Origin: UBA2336 sp031395485
Lineage (GTDB): Bacteria > Bacteroidota > Bacteroidia > Cytophagales > Cyclobacteriaceae
Assembly (NCBI GenBank): GCA_031395485.1
Contig: JANNUS010000004.1
Location: forward strand, 84,572-148,571
DNA length: 64,000 nucleotides
Direction of reading: 5' to 3'
Numbering within the stretch: the stretch's first letter is position 1; each line of letters starts with the position of its first letter. The position numbers and the translations under genes are program-made. Shown one piece after another: positions 53,927-62,553 of the stretch. The notes beneath the pieces were generated by a model, which made no database searches, was not told where the DNA came from, and saw only the letters and a list, made by a program, of their open reading frames with translations.

Positions 53927-55094
53927 TCACTCCGGAGCCAATCAGCTCTTCACCATCATACCATGCGGCAAACTGTCCGGAAGTAATTGCCTTTTGAGGC
54001 TTGTCGAATATTATATAGAGTCCTTCTGCTTTTTTGTGAAGTGTACAAGGTTCTAATTGCTGGCGATAGCGAATACGCGCCATATAGTTTCTACTTTCTC
54101 CAATCATTAATTTCAAATCTGGCCGTACCCAATGTTCATCCGTATTCGGAATAAAAAGTCCCTTTCTGTATAAGCCTGGATGATCTTCACCCAAGCCCAT
54201 GTAGATAATGTTTTCGATCGTGTCGGTACCAATTACAAATAATGGTTTGGGATGGCCACCAATGTTCAAGCCTTTTCGTTGACCGATGGTATAATAATGA
54301 GCACCGTTATGTTCACCCACAACTTTACCCAACTCTGGAATAAGTGTATATGGTTTACTCAGATGCACTAAGTCGTCCATCGATTGGCCGTTTGTAAAGA
54401 CGGATGCATCTGCTGGTATTTCAATGGCTCTTCCTTTTTTTGATTCGAGGCGTTGCTGTAAAAAATCAGGCAGGTGTACTTTACCAATAAAGCATAACCC
54501 CTGTGAATCTTTTTTCTCCGCAGTAGTAAGCCCGCATTTTTTAGCAATGGCCCGTACTTCGGGTTTTAATAATTCACCAATCGGGAATAATGCTTTAGAA
54601 AGTTGTTCTTGAGTAAGCTGGCAGAGAAAATAGCTTTGATCTTTGTTAGGATCTTTTCCACCCAGCAAGCGATATACTTTTTTGCTATTCACATCAATTT
54701 CTTCTTTGCGTGCATAGTGGCCGGTAGCAACATAGTCGGCACCAAGTTTTATAGCCGCTTGCAAGAAAATATCAAACTTGATTTCGCGATTACACAACAC
54801 ATCGGGGTTAGGCGTTCGACCGCGTTGGTATTCTGCGAACATGTAGTCAACAATTCGCTCTTTATATTCTTTACTTAAATCGATGGCTTGAAATGGAATT
54901 CCTAGATGCTGCGCTACAATCATAGCATCATTGCTATCGTCTAACCACGGGCACTCGTCACTGATGGTCACAGAGTCATCATGCCAGTTTTTCATGAACA
55001 TACCAATCACCTCATAGCCTTGTTCTTTTAGCAGGTATGCTGTTACACTGGAGTCCACTCCACCCGAAAGTCCTACCACAACTCTTTTCTTCAT
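53919..55094 (-). CDS. mnmA: tRNA-specific 2-thiouridylase MnmA
   Basis: Makes 2-thiouridine at position 34 of tRNAs for Lys, Glu and Gln by ATP-dependent sulfur transfer. The 391-residue protein has the PP-loop GLSGGVDSS at 8-16 and the two catalytic cysteines Cys101 (NPDVLCN) and Cys201 (SQGLCFIGK). The C-terminal EF-Tu-like domain ends QFAAWYDGEELIGSG. Full length for the family. It converges with DUF3995 and overlaps it by eight bases; the upstream gap contains repeat DNA. Confidence 0.96.
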   Translation of the reverse strand: MKKRVVVGLSGGVDSSVTAYLLKEQGYEVIGMFMKNWHDDSVTISDECPWLDDSNDAMIVAQHLGIPFQAIDLSKEYKERIVDYMFAEYQRGRTPNPDVLCNREIKFDIFLQAAIKLGADYVATGHYARKEEIDVNSKKVYRLLGGKDPNKDQSYFLCQLTQEQLSKALFPIGELLKPEVRAIAKKCGLTTAEKKDSQGLCFIGKVHLPDFLQQRLESKKGRAIEIPADASVFTNGQSMDDLVHLSKPYTLIPELGKVVGEHNGAHYYTIGQRKGLNIGGHPKPLFVIGTDTIENIIYMGLGEDHPGLYRKGLFIPNTDEHWVRPDLKLMIGESRNYMARIRYRQQLEPCTLHKKAEGLYIIFDKPQKAITSGQFAAWYDGEELIGSGVIS

Positions 55095-55101
55095 TCTTAT
55101 T

Positions 55102-55186
55102 TGTCAGTCTGAGCCTGCCGAAGACAGACGCGTTAAGTCTCACATTTCGACAAGCCTGTCTGCCGACAGGCAGGCTCAATGTGACA
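55102..55186. repeat. TGTCAG...GTGACA inverted repeat, copy 2
   Basis: Starts TGTCAGTCTGAGCCTGCCGAAG and ends GGCTCAATGTGACA, with a TTTCGACAAGCC arm inside. It also contains the 20-base palindrome at 55155-55174. Same family as 51994-52054; it fills the gap between mnmA and the thioredoxin-like lipoprotein gene. Confidence 0.6.
55155..55174. repeat. 20-base palindromic repeat, CCTGCC family, copy 2
   Basis: Arms CCTGTCTGCC and GACAGGCAGG, one mismatch each from the shared form. It is nested inside the larger repeat. Confidence 0.65.
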
Positions 55187-55189
55187 ATT

Positions 55190-56431
55190 CTATTTTAAAG
55201 AAGTTAAATCCTCTGCTAAAAGTTCATTTACAATTTGATTAAAACGCTCCACAAACCGTTCGTGATAAATCCCGGTTCCCGGACCTTCATATCCTGTGTG
55301 GATGTGTTTTACTTTCCCATCCTTTCCAATAAAGATTGTTGTGGGAAATGCCACCAGTTGATTAAGTGCGGGAAGTGTTTCGGATGCTTTGGCTTTATCG
55401 TCTACACCGGCTATGACAAAATCATACGGAACATTCCATTTCTCTTTCATTTTCTTAACACGGCCACTGGCATAGACAAAATCATCCTTTCGTTCATAGG
55501 CCAATCCGAGAATCTCAACACCCCGATCTTTATTTTCGGAATACCAAGGTGAGAGAAATTTTGTTTCATCCATGCAGTTCGGGCACCAGGTTCCGAAGAT
55601 TTGAAGAATGACTACTTTATTTTTGAACTTATCATCTTTCAAACTAACTAAATTCCCATTCACATCAGGGAAATCAAATTCAATTCGATCGTAACCCTCC
55701 TTTAAATAGGTAAGTGATTCAGGATTCGGTAAGGATGCTCTTTCGGTTTTTATCCCTTTCCAGTTTTGATGAAAGCTTTTCCCTGACCAATAATCCCCAA
55801 GAAGCGTTGAATCATTTTGCTTATATGCCTTAAATAGATACGTGTGGTTCCCATCAAATGTGCTCAGGAAGAGTGTATCATGAAACACACTACCTTCTAA
55901 AAAGCGATAATCACCGGTTGTGGTTAAAAAAGTACCTTCAGCATACGATCCACGTTGTGTTACCAAGCCAACAGCTTGCGTTGTGTCTGATTCGTTTGTG
56001 AACAGTACTTGATACTTTCCAGAAAAATTAGTGGATACTTCTTTACTTTCAGTAGGAGCGAAGCGGAAGTCCTGGCCGAATGCAGCGTTAAAAGGAATGC
56101 GGTAATTATCGCGGTAGTTCAAAATGAAGTATCCGGTAAGACTGTCACCGTTTATGGCAACCCGCAATTGGGCATCAAATGCGTGAAGTACAAAATCAAC
56201 CGAATCGTTCTTGAAAATAACCTCATCCAACAATAATTCTTCTTTTGCATTTTTAAGATACACATCAAATCCTCCAGTAGAATCCTTGCTTACCCTGAAA
56301 TTGAATGGAAGTTCCTGACCTTGAATTTCAAGAACACCGCGCCATGTACCTGTTTTTAATACTGGTTTAGCGGGCTCACATCCCCAGAAAAAGCCTACAG
56401 AAATCACTAAAAAGCTAAAAAATAGACGCAT
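55190..56431 (-). CDS. TlpA-type thioredoxin-fold lipoprotein
   Basis: Periplasmic thiol-disulfide protein anchored as a lipoprotein (lipobox FWGC with Cys18), 413 residues. The C-terminal half is an AhpC/TSA-TlpA thioredoxin domain with the active site CPNC at 283-286 (FGTWCPNC) and a cis-proline segment FPTTIF. The N-terminal half (about 25-230) is a beta-rich domain of the type often found before TlpA domains in Bacteroidota (DUF4369-like position, not confirmed). It could reduce or oxidise cysteines of envelope proteins, for example in cytochrome c maturation. Upstream of mnmA on the same strand. Confidence 0.88.
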   Translation of the reverse strand: MRLFFSFLVISVGFFWGCEPAKPVLKTGTWRGVLEIQGQELPFNFRVSKDSTGGFDVYLKNAKEELLLDEVIFKNDSVDFVLHAFDAQLRVAINGDSLTGYFILNYRDNYRIPFNAAFGQDFRFAPTESKEVSTNFSGKYQVLFTNESDTTQAVGLVTQRGSYAEGTFLTTTGDYRFLEGSVFHDTLFLSTFDGNHTYLFKAYKQNDSTLLGDYWSGKSFHQNWKGIKTERASLPNPESLTYLKEGYDRIEFDFPDVNGNLVSLKDDKFKNKVVILQIFGTWCPNCMDETKFLSPWYSENKDRGVEILGLAYERKDDFVYASGRVKKMKEKWNVPYDFVIAGVDDKAKASETLPALNQLVAFPTTIFIGKDGKVKHIHTGYEGPGTGIYHERFVERFNQIVNELLAEDLTSLK

Positions 56432-56494
56432 TCATGAATTGGTTAAGAAACGAAAACGCAAAAATGCGATAAATGATTCTATTTTCGTTGATCG

Positions 56495-56522
56495 TTGTTA
56501 GTTATTCGTTGTCCGTATTTTG
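56495..56522 (+). promoter_or_regulatory. Possible promoter of the CoA-transferase gene
   Basis: TTG at 56495-56497, 18-base spacer, TATTTTG at 56516-56522 (one T short of the consensus). The ATG is at 56558. Confidence 0.4.
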
Positions 56523-56557
56523 CCGAACAACCAACAACAATGAACTAACACGGTGCT

Positions 56558-57685
56558 ATGCTTAAAGATTTAAAGGTTCTCGAATTAGCTTCAGTGCTGG
56601 CTGGCCCTAGCGTGGGACAGTTCTTTGCTGAATTGGGTGCCGAGGTCATTAAAATAGAGAACCTCAAAACCGGAGGTGATATTACCCGAACCTGGAAAGG
56701 GGCTGGAGAACAAACCGATGATCGCTCGGCTTATTTCTGTTCTGTGAATTGGGGGAAGAAATCGGTTGCCGTTGATTTAAGTACAGCGGAAGGGAAAGCC
56801 ATCGTTCAGAAGCTTGCTTCAAAATCCGATATGGTGATTGCTAGCTACAAACCGGGTGATGCTGAGAAGTTGGGTGTTTCGTATGAACAGTTAAAAGATA
56901 AAAATCAAAAATTAATCTACGGGCAAATTACCGGCTATGGTTTAGATAATGATCGGGTTGGATATGATGCTGTGATCCAGGCGGAGTCGGGGTTTATGGA
57001 TTTGAACGGAGAGAAAAATGGTACACCAACAAAAATGCCAGTAGCGTTGGTTGACTTGCTTGCTGGTCATCAGCTGAAAGAAGGATTGTTATTGGCGTTA
57101 TTGAAATGTGAGAAAACAGGTGATGGAAGTTTTGTAGAAGTCTCGTTGATTCAAACAGCTATATCATCGCTTACCAATCAAGCTACAAATTGGTTGGTAG
57201 CAGGTAAGCTTCCATCCCGACAAGGTTCCGCTCATCCCAACATTGCTCCCTACGGAGAATCGTTTCTTACAAAAGATGGAAAGCGAATTTTGTTAGCCGT
57301 GGGTAGCGATCGACAGTTTTTTGATTTACTGCATGTGTTGGGTATTGACCCGGTAACCTTTGAGCAAAAATTTTCCACGAATCACAGGCGTGTAGAAAAC
57401 CGGGAAGAACTTGGGCGTGTTTTAGCCGAACGTATCGTTCATTTAAATGCTGGGGAATTATTATTGAAAATTCATGAGTATAAAATTCCGGCAGGGATTA
57501 TTCAGAATGTAAAAGAAGCATTTGAGATGAAAGAGGCGAAGGAATTGCTGGTTAAATCCGATGGGATTGTTGGCGTGAGGAGTTTTGTAGCGAAGGTGAC
57601 AGGTGACAAGTTACCGGTTACCGGTTTACTGCCCCCTCCCCATTTTGGGGAGCATACGGAAGAAGTTATTTCTCAGTATAAATAA
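56558..57685 (+). CDS. CaiB/BaiF-family (class III) CoA transferase
   Basis: Transfers CoA between carboxylic acids through enzyme-bound anhydrides. The 375-residue protein starts LKDLKVLELASVLAGPSVGQFFAELGAEVIKIE, the canonical N-terminus of the family. The likely catalytic Asp is Asp166 in PVALVDLLAGH. Further blocks are GYDAVIQAESGFM and HPNIAPYGE. It is single in its context (a membrane signalling protein follows), so the acid substrate is not indicated; succinyl-CoA-dependent activity is possible. Confidence 0.9.
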   Translation: MLKDLKVLELASVLAGPSVGQFFAELGAEVIKIENLKTGGDITRTWKGAGEQTDDRSAYFCSVNWGKKSVAVDLSTAEGKAIVQKLASKSDMVIASYKPGDAEKLGVSYEQLKDKNQKLIYGQITGYGLDNDRVGYDAVIQAESGFMDLNGEKNGTPTKMPVALVDLLAGHQLKEGLLLALLKCEKTGDGSFVEVSLIQTAISSLTNQATNWLVAGKLPSRQGSAHPNIAPYGESFLTKDGKRILLAVGSDRQFFDLLHVLGIDPVTFEQKFSTNHRRVENREELGRVLAERIVHLNAGELLLKIHEYKIPAGIIQNVKEAFEMKEAKELLVKSDGIVGVRSFVAKVTGDKLPVTGLLPPPHFGEHTEEVISQYK

Positions 57686-57710
57686 TTAATTTTGAGTTTG
57701 TCATAAAAAT

Positions 57711-58730
57711 ATGGGTTTAGAAAAATATCTTCTTACGATAATCAATCAAGGCACACGTGCTGATTATATTGATCATCTGAATAGAAGAATAATCTATACC
57801 AACATCATCTATGTTTCTCTGCCTATTGTCTACCTCACATTTGTACTGATCGATATCAAATCATTTTTAGTGCCTGTTCAAAATCTTGCATGGGATCAGT
57901 TTATTTTTCTCGTTGAAATCATTGTTTGTTTTTTAGGTATCTACTTGAATAGGGCAGGGCAATCAGTCATTGGCCGATTGGTTTTTCTTTTAAGTTGGCC
58001 GTTATTGCTTCATATTATTCCAATTTGGCAACTACATACACCCCCTGATTATTATTTTGCTTTTCCTGTTGGTATTATTTTTCATGCAGTACTAATACAA
58101 TTGATGTTCTCGATTAAGCATGAACGATTTATTTTCTGGCCACTCATAGTGGGAAATCTTTTACTGTTATTGGGTTCAATTGATTTGTTATTATTTTTTT
58201 CGGAGAATACAAGTATAGAAATTACCGAATTGGTTCGGGATCGATATTTCATGCTGGATGCTATTTTATATTGGCTTTTATTTTCGTTGATAACGTATTT
58301 TCTGGTTCGTGCGATTGATAATTTATTCGACAAGTTGGCAGAAGATCAACATATTATTGAAGAGCAAAAGGAAGAGCTGGCAGCCATAAATGAGGAGCTT
58401 GTACAAAGTAATGATTCGTTGCTTGAGCTTAATACAAAAATTTCTGGGTGGAACGATGGTCTGGAAGAAACTGTTACAAGAAGAACTCTTGAAATTGAAG
58501 CACAAAACGAAAAGCTTAAGGAGTATGCATTTTATAACGCACATAAGTTACGGGCTCCGTTTTGTCGGATCAAGGGTTTGGTGGCCTTGCATGAACTTGT
58601 TACAGACGAAACTGAAAAACAATACATTGAAAAACTTATTGACCAAAGCATTCTTGAACTTGAATCGGTGATCGATGAGATTCAGGAGATTGTTGCTGAA
58701 AAATCAGTAACAAATCTCAATCGCAGCTAA
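57711..58730 (+). CDS. Membrane histidine-kinase-like protein lacking an ATPase domain
   Basis: A 339-residue protein with about six hydrophobic helices (roughly 28-48, 60-78, 85-103, 115-134, 140-163, 183-200), then a coiled coil (about 205-270) and a histidine-kinase dimerisation segment. The H-box EYAFYNAHKLRAPFCRIKGL has a His at 278. The chain ends 61 residues after it, with no HATPase N, G1 or G2 box, and the following 109 bases before the next gene cannot encode one. It may be a phospho-accepting partner, a scaffold for another kinase, or a truncated gene. Clean ends argue against simple decay. Confidence 0.75.
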   Translation: MGLEKYLLTIINQGTRADYIDHLNRRIIYTNIIYVSLPIVYLTFVLIDIKSFLVPVQNLAWDQFIFLVEIIVCFLGIYLNRAGQSVIGRLVFLLSWPLLLHIIPIWQLHTPPDYYFAFPVGIIFHAVLIQLMFSIKHERFIFWPLIVGNLLLLLGSIDLLLFFSENTSIEITELVRDRYFMLDAILYWLLFSLITYFLVRAIDNLFDKLAEDQHIIEEQKEELAAINEELVQSNDSLLELNTKISGWNDGLEETVTRRTLEIEAQNEKLKEYAFYNAHKLRAPFCRIKGLVALHELVTDETEKQYIEKLIDQSILELESVIDEIQEIVAEKSVTNLNRS

Positions 58731-58839
58731 GTACTCGTTTCCCAATTTATTCCCGCCAAAAAAATAATACCACCCCATCTGGAAAAGCTACTGTTATCTG
58801 TATCCTGTGCACTACTTTAGAATTTGAAAACCTGATACT

Positions 58840-60414
58840 ATGCGAAATACAATCAAACTATTTTTAGCTTTTATAGTGCTGTGGAACACGGCTCTTGCAC
58901 AACCCGGAGGAGGGTCTCAACCGGCACCAAAAGATCCAATAGTACAAGCTATTATTAAAGAGGGTACTGAAAATTCGCAGCTCGAAAAATCAGCACATGA
59001 ATTAATTGATGGCATTGGGCCACGATTAGTGGGCTCACCTAAAATGCAACAGGCGCACGACTGGGCTGTTGCAAAATATACAGGATGGGGCATTGCTGCC
59101 CGCAACGAAAAGTGGGGTGAGTGGCGTGGATGGGAAAGAGGCGTATCGCACATCGACATGGTGGCTCCTTGGGTGAAATCATTAGAAGGAACTCAACTCG
59201 CCTGGAGCCCAAGCACAAATGGAAAAACAATTACTGCCGAAGTAATTATCGTTCCCGATCTGGCAGATTCGATCGCGTTTCAAAAATGGTTACCGACTGT
59301 AAAAGGCAAGTTCGTCATGATCTCCATGAACCAGCCTACGGGTCGGCCAGATTACAATTGGGAAGAATTTGGTACGAAGGAATCATTTGAGAAAATGAAA
59401 AAGGAACGAACCGCGCAAACAGATGCATGGACGGAACGAATTAAGAAAACTGGAAAGACCAATAATACATTGCCTGTTGCGTTGGAGAAAGCCGGAGCAG
59501 CCGGCATTGTGATGTCGTATTGGTCACGTGGTTTTGGTGTAAATAAAATCTTTGGAGCGAAAACGAAAAAAATTCCTACGTTTGATATTGCACTAGAAGA
59601 TTATGGATTGTTGTATCGGCTGACAGAATCCGGCAAGGCACCGAAGATCAGTGTGCGTGCCGATTCAAAGGAAAAGGGAGTTGTACCTACATTCAACACG
59701 GTAGCGGAGATTAAAGGAACCGAAAAGCCGGATGATTATGTAATGCTCTCGGCACATTTCGATTCTTGGGATGGAGCAACAGGAGCAACAGATAACGGCA
59801 CAGGTACATTAGTGATGATGGAAGCCATGCGCATTTTGAAATTAGTATATCCGAATCCGAAGCGCACAATTTTAGTGGGTCATTGGGGAAGTGAAGAGCA
59901 AGGACTGAATGGCTCGCGTGCCTTTGTAGAAGATCATCCTGAAATTATTGCAAACCTACAAGCACTGTTTAATCAAGATAACGGAACGGGAAGAATAACC
60001 TCAATCTCCGGGCAAGGCTACTTGCATGCCTATGAGTACATAAGCCGTTGGCTCACGAAAGTTCCAAGCGATTATAAAGAAAAGTTAGAAACAACATTTC
60101 CCGGAAACCCCGGTGGCGGTGGCTCTGACTTCGCTTCGTTTGTAGCCGTTGGGGCACCCGGTTTTTCATTGAGTTCACTCGGCTGGTCGTACGGAAACTA
60201 TACCTGGCATACGAACCGCGATACATACGATAAAATTGTATTTGACGATGTACGCAACAATGCCATTGTAACCGCCATTCTTGTTTGGCAAGCGTGTGAA
60301 GACCCGAACAAAACCTCGCGTGAGAAAAGTGTATTACCGATTAGCAACCGCACGGGCGAACAAGGCAAATGGCCTGAGCAGCGAAAAGCTACACGTAAGG
60401 GTGGAGCGGATTGA
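58840..60414 (+). CDS. M28-family zinc aminopeptidase, secreted
   Basis: Secreted metallopeptidase of the M28 family, 524 residues, with a signal peptide (about 1-21, ending ALAQP). An N-terminal domain with a PA-like insertion (KAGAAGIVMSYW) precedes the catalytic domain. Zinc ligands are in LSAHFDSWDGATGATDNGTGT (His and Asp) and the EE pair in SEEQGLNGSRAF. A LFNQDNGTGR strand and the late YTWHTNRDTYDKIVFDD supply the remaining ligands. It probably trims peptides in the periplasm or medium. A strong terminator follows. Confidence 0.92.
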   Translation: MRNTIKLFLAFIVLWNTALAQPGGGSQPAPKDPIVQAIIKEGTENSQLEKSAHELIDGIGPRLVGSPKMQQAHDWAVAKYTGWGIAARNEKWGEWRGWERGVSHIDMVAPWVKSLEGTQLAWSPSTNGKTITAEVIIVPDLADSIAFQKWLPTVKGKFVMISMNQPTGRPDYNWEEFGTKESFEKMKKERTAQTDAWTERIKKTGKTNNTLPVALEKAGAAGIVMSYWSRGFGVNKIFGAKTKKIPTFDIALEDYGLLYRLTESGKAPKISVRADSKEKGVVPTFNTVAEIKGTEKPDDYVMLSAHFDSWDGATGATDNGTGTLVMMEAMRILKLVYPNPKRTILVGHWGSEEQGLNGSRAFVEDHPEIIANLQALFNQDNGTGRITSISGQGYLHAYEYISRWLTKVPSDYKEKLETTFPGNPGGGGSDFASFVAVGAPGFSLSSLGWSYGNYTWHTNRDTYDKIVFDDVRNNAIVTAILVWQACEDPNKTSREKSVLPISNRTGEQGKWPEQRKATRKGGAD

Positions 60415-60447
60415 TAATCTGCACGTGTAAGTTCATAAATTATTTAG

Positions 60448-60482
60448 AATGTCCTATACTTAAAGGTGTAGGACATTTTTTA
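60448..60482 (+). terminator. Rho-independent terminator after the M28 peptidase
   Basis: Twelve-pair stem AATGTCCTATAC / GTGTAGGACATT with one wobble and a six-base loop, followed by a T run. Confidence 0.85.
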
Positions 60483-60496
60483 TCTGTATTTGAATT

Positions 60497-60748
60497 TTAT
60501 TCTTTTCCAGGAAAATCAAAAAATGATTCTTCAGACTCTTCGGTTAAAAAAATCATTCGGTGTTTAGCATCTCCCGACACTATAAACATTCTTGTTGATT
60601 CAGGGGTGGCAGGTTTAGTAAAAAAATATCGTTCCCCTTCTTTTTGTTCATAAAAGTGATTCCAATAGTTCTCCGTCCAGCCGCTATTGGGTGTGGCATA
60701 CTTAAAATATAAGTCTTTAAACTTCGCTTTGGTGACTTCTTCTTCCAT
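60497..60748 (-). CDS. Small hypothetical protein
   Basis: An 83-residue soluble protein (MEEEVTKAKFKDLYFKYATPNSGWTENYWNHFYE...). Aromatic-rich, without signal or membrane segment. The frame is clean and both ends lie in gene-free DNA, which supports a real gene. No family is recognised. It converges on the M28 terminator. Confidence 0.55.
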   Translation of the reverse strand: MEEEVTKAKFKDLYFKYATPNSGWTENYWNHFYEQKEGERYFFTKPATPESTRMFIVSGDAKHRMIFLTEESEESFFDFPGKE

Positions 60749-60789
60749 ACTTAGTCTCGCTATAATAGTGAGTTTTTGGTGATAGAAAA

Positions 60790-60865
60790 ACTGCCTGAAT
60801 CAGAATGGTCAGGATTATTTGATTAACAGGATTTAATTCCGGTAAATCCTTAATTTTAGAATCTA
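60790..60865. repeat. Degenerate intergenic repeat with GGATTATTTGATTAACAGGATT wording
   Basis: A phrase of the type CAGGATTATTTGATTAACAGGATT with a nearby GGTAAATCC. A related phrase, CATGGATTAGCAGGATTAATC, occurs at about 61556-61576. Both look like worn copies of one dispersed element. Confidence 0.4.
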
Positions 60866-60897
60866 GACGTACGTAAATTAACTTCATAGCTCAACAC

Positions 60898-61428
60898 ATG
60901 GCATCTTTTTCATTTAACGCTGAAGGAATCTTGCAGCTTACTCCATCGAAAAATTCTTCTGAGAGGGACTTTGATTTCTTAACAGGCCATTGGTTTATTC
61001 ATAACCGAAAGCTTAACCAACGCCTTGCCAATTGCCAGGATTGGACGGAGTTTAAAGCGTCTGGAACCTTACGTAAGATTCTTCATGGCTTTGGCAACAT
61101 CGATGATTTTATTACAGAGTTAAATGCCAAACCGTTTGAGGGAATGTCACTGCGGATATTTAATCCACAAACAAAGTTGTGGGCTATTTACTGGTCAGAT
61201 ACAAGCCGGTATGTGCTAGACAAACCTGTGTTCGGATCGTTTGATGGTAGCATCGGTAAATTCTACTGCCTCGATGTCTTCAATGGAAAGGATATTCTGG
61301 TAATGTTTCAATGGGATAAAAATAACCCTGCAAAACCTGTCTGGAGTCAGGCATTCTCACCCGACAACGGAAAAACATGGGAGTGGAATTGGTACATGAT
61401 GTTTACGCAAGAAAAGCACGCGCATTAA
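60898..61428 (+). CDS. DUF1579-like conserved hypothetical protein
   Basis: A 176-residue protein. The opening RDFDFLTGHWFIHNRKL and the later AIYWSDTSRYVLDKPVFGSF resemble the DUF1579-type beta-barrel (lipocalin-like) proteins, with alternating Trp-containing strands to MFQWDKNNPAKPVWSQAFSPDNGKTWEWNWYM. No signal peptide, so probably cytosolic. Function unknown. Confidence 0.7.
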   Translation: MASFSFNAEGILQLTPSKNSSERDFDFLTGHWFIHNRKLNQRLANCQDWTEFKASGTLRKILHGFGNIDDFITELNAKPFEGMSLRIFNPQTKLWAIYWSDTSRYVLDKPVFGSFDGSIGKFYCLDVFNGKDILVMFQWDKNNPAKPVWSQAFSPDNGKTWEWNWYMMFTQEKHAH

Positions 61429-61674
61429 AATATGAAGTACTTAAAATCTGAATGTTACTGACTTTAAGTTTTCAGGCGATCAAAGCAGCGCTGATGAACC
61501 CCGTGAAGAGTTAGCGGTCGGAGTAAAAATTACCTGAATTAAGTTGGCAGAATTCATGGATTAGCAGGATTAATCTTGTAAACCTGCCTACCGCCAGGCA
61601 GGTCTTTAAATTCTGGATACCCTGATACTGACAATAAAGCACGTGTTTGCAAACGCACGCTAGTACAGGTGCCT
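61429..61674. other. Gene-free 246-base gap with repeat fragments
   Basis: Between the DUF1579-like gene and the convergent conserved gene at 61675. It holds a worn ATTAGCAGGATTAATC repeat (about 61560-61576) and the CCTGCC palindrome at 61583-61602, and no promoter or tRNA-like fold was seen. Confidence 0.5.
61583..61602. repeat. 20-base palindromic repeat, CCTGCC family, copy 3
   Basis: Arms CCTGCCTACC and GCCAGGCAGG, perfect over the outer seven bases. Intergenic like the other two copies. Confidence 0.7.
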
Positions 61675-62040
61675 TTACGAATTTTCATTGTTTTTGTAGA
61701 ATTGCTTAGTCACTACTTTTTGTAATACACGTTTAATAATGAGTTCTGCAATTACCTTAAAATAAGATTCGTTTATGTTTTCGGTTAAGTACCGCTTCAA
61801 TTGCGCTTCACTGATGTCAATCCGATAGAGCAATTGCGGGACATTAAAATCGGTTTTATGTTCGTTGCGTTGGAGTTCAACCGCAATCTTTTCAAGGATA
61901 CTACTATACTCCGGCTTCAGGCCCACTACAAAATCAGCCGGAAAATTACTTTGTTCAAAATCTTTGATCAATTGTCGTTTAAAGGCATCAAACAAATCGT
62001 TGCTGCTTAACTGATTTTTAATGGTTGGTAAGTTTCCCAT
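61675..62040 (-). CDS. Conserved hypothetical protein of Bacteroidota
   Basis: A 121-residue helical protein beginning MGNLPTIKNQLSSNDLFDAFKRQLIKDFEQ, with LYRIDISEAQLKRYL in the centre and FKVIAELIIKRVLQKVVTKQFYK at the end. I recall similar proteins in other Bacteroidota with the LLYRIDISE motif, all of unknown role. The compact, basic, fully helical make-up suggests a nucleic-acid or ribosome partner, but that is a guess. It is divergent from the lipocalin-like gene. Confidence 0.72.
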   Translation of the reverse strand: MGNLPTIKNQLSSNDLFDAFKRQLIKDFEQSNFPADFVVGLKPEYSSILEKIAVELQRNEHKTDFNVPQLLYRIDISEAQLKRYLTENINESYFKVIAELIIKRVLQKVVTKQFYKNNENS

Positions 62041-62152
62041 GACGGTTACGACTCATCGATCTCTTTCATAAATCTCCACTAGGTACCAAAAGCAGAGCCT
62101 ATTTCTTGTATTTCAACTTAATAAATCCGCAATATTTATTTAGCTTTCGAAT

Positions 62153-62536
62153 ATGAAAATTTTTTCGAAACTTCTGGTCGTAACGTTTATCCTGATCACC
62201 GCGTGCAGCGAGGATGATGATAAGGAGGTGAAGCTGTCGGCTCGTGAATTGCTTATAAAGTATGATTGGATCGTATTCAGTGTCCAGCGGGAAATCGGTC
62301 CCGAGGAGCCTGAGCCTGACATGGTTTATGTAGTTTGGAGTTTCAATGAAACAAGTTACTCCGTTTCGGATTTTACCGGTACATTTTATGAGTTGGGTAA
62401 CTGGAGCGTTGAGGATGATGTGCTAACCCTGAGTGGTGAATCTGTTCCGATCATTGAACTCACAAATGATAAATTTGTCTATGAAGCCGCGGATGGTGCA
62501 ATAATAACACGTCTGCCGGTGGAAGTTAATGATTGA
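62153..62536 (+). CDS. Lipocalin-like lipoprotein
   Basis: A 127-residue lipoprotein. The signal peptide ends in a lipobox ITAC (Cys18) followed by an acidic SEDDDKEV stretch that fits surface-exposed lipoproteins of Bacteroidota. The remainder is beta-rich with the pattern WIVFSVQREIG...VWSFNETSYSVSDFTGTFYELGNWSVEDDVLTLSG, as in lipocalin-like domains (DUF4923/5004 type position, family not confirmed). It ends 18 bases from the convergent Fic gene. Confidence 0.7.
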   Translation: MKIFSKLLVVTFILITACSEDDDKEVKLSARELLIKYDWIVFSVQREIGPEEPEPDMVYVVWSFNETSYSVSDFTGTFYELGNWSVEDDVLTLSGESVPIIELTNDKFVYEAADGAIITRLPVEVND

Positions 62537-62553
62537 TTGACGTCTGTCTCGTC

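Noticed and set aside
61429..61674. Possible tRNA or small RNA in the longest gaps
   Set aside because: No cloverleaf, no T-loop GTTCRA-type sequence and no terminator was found here or in the other large gaps.
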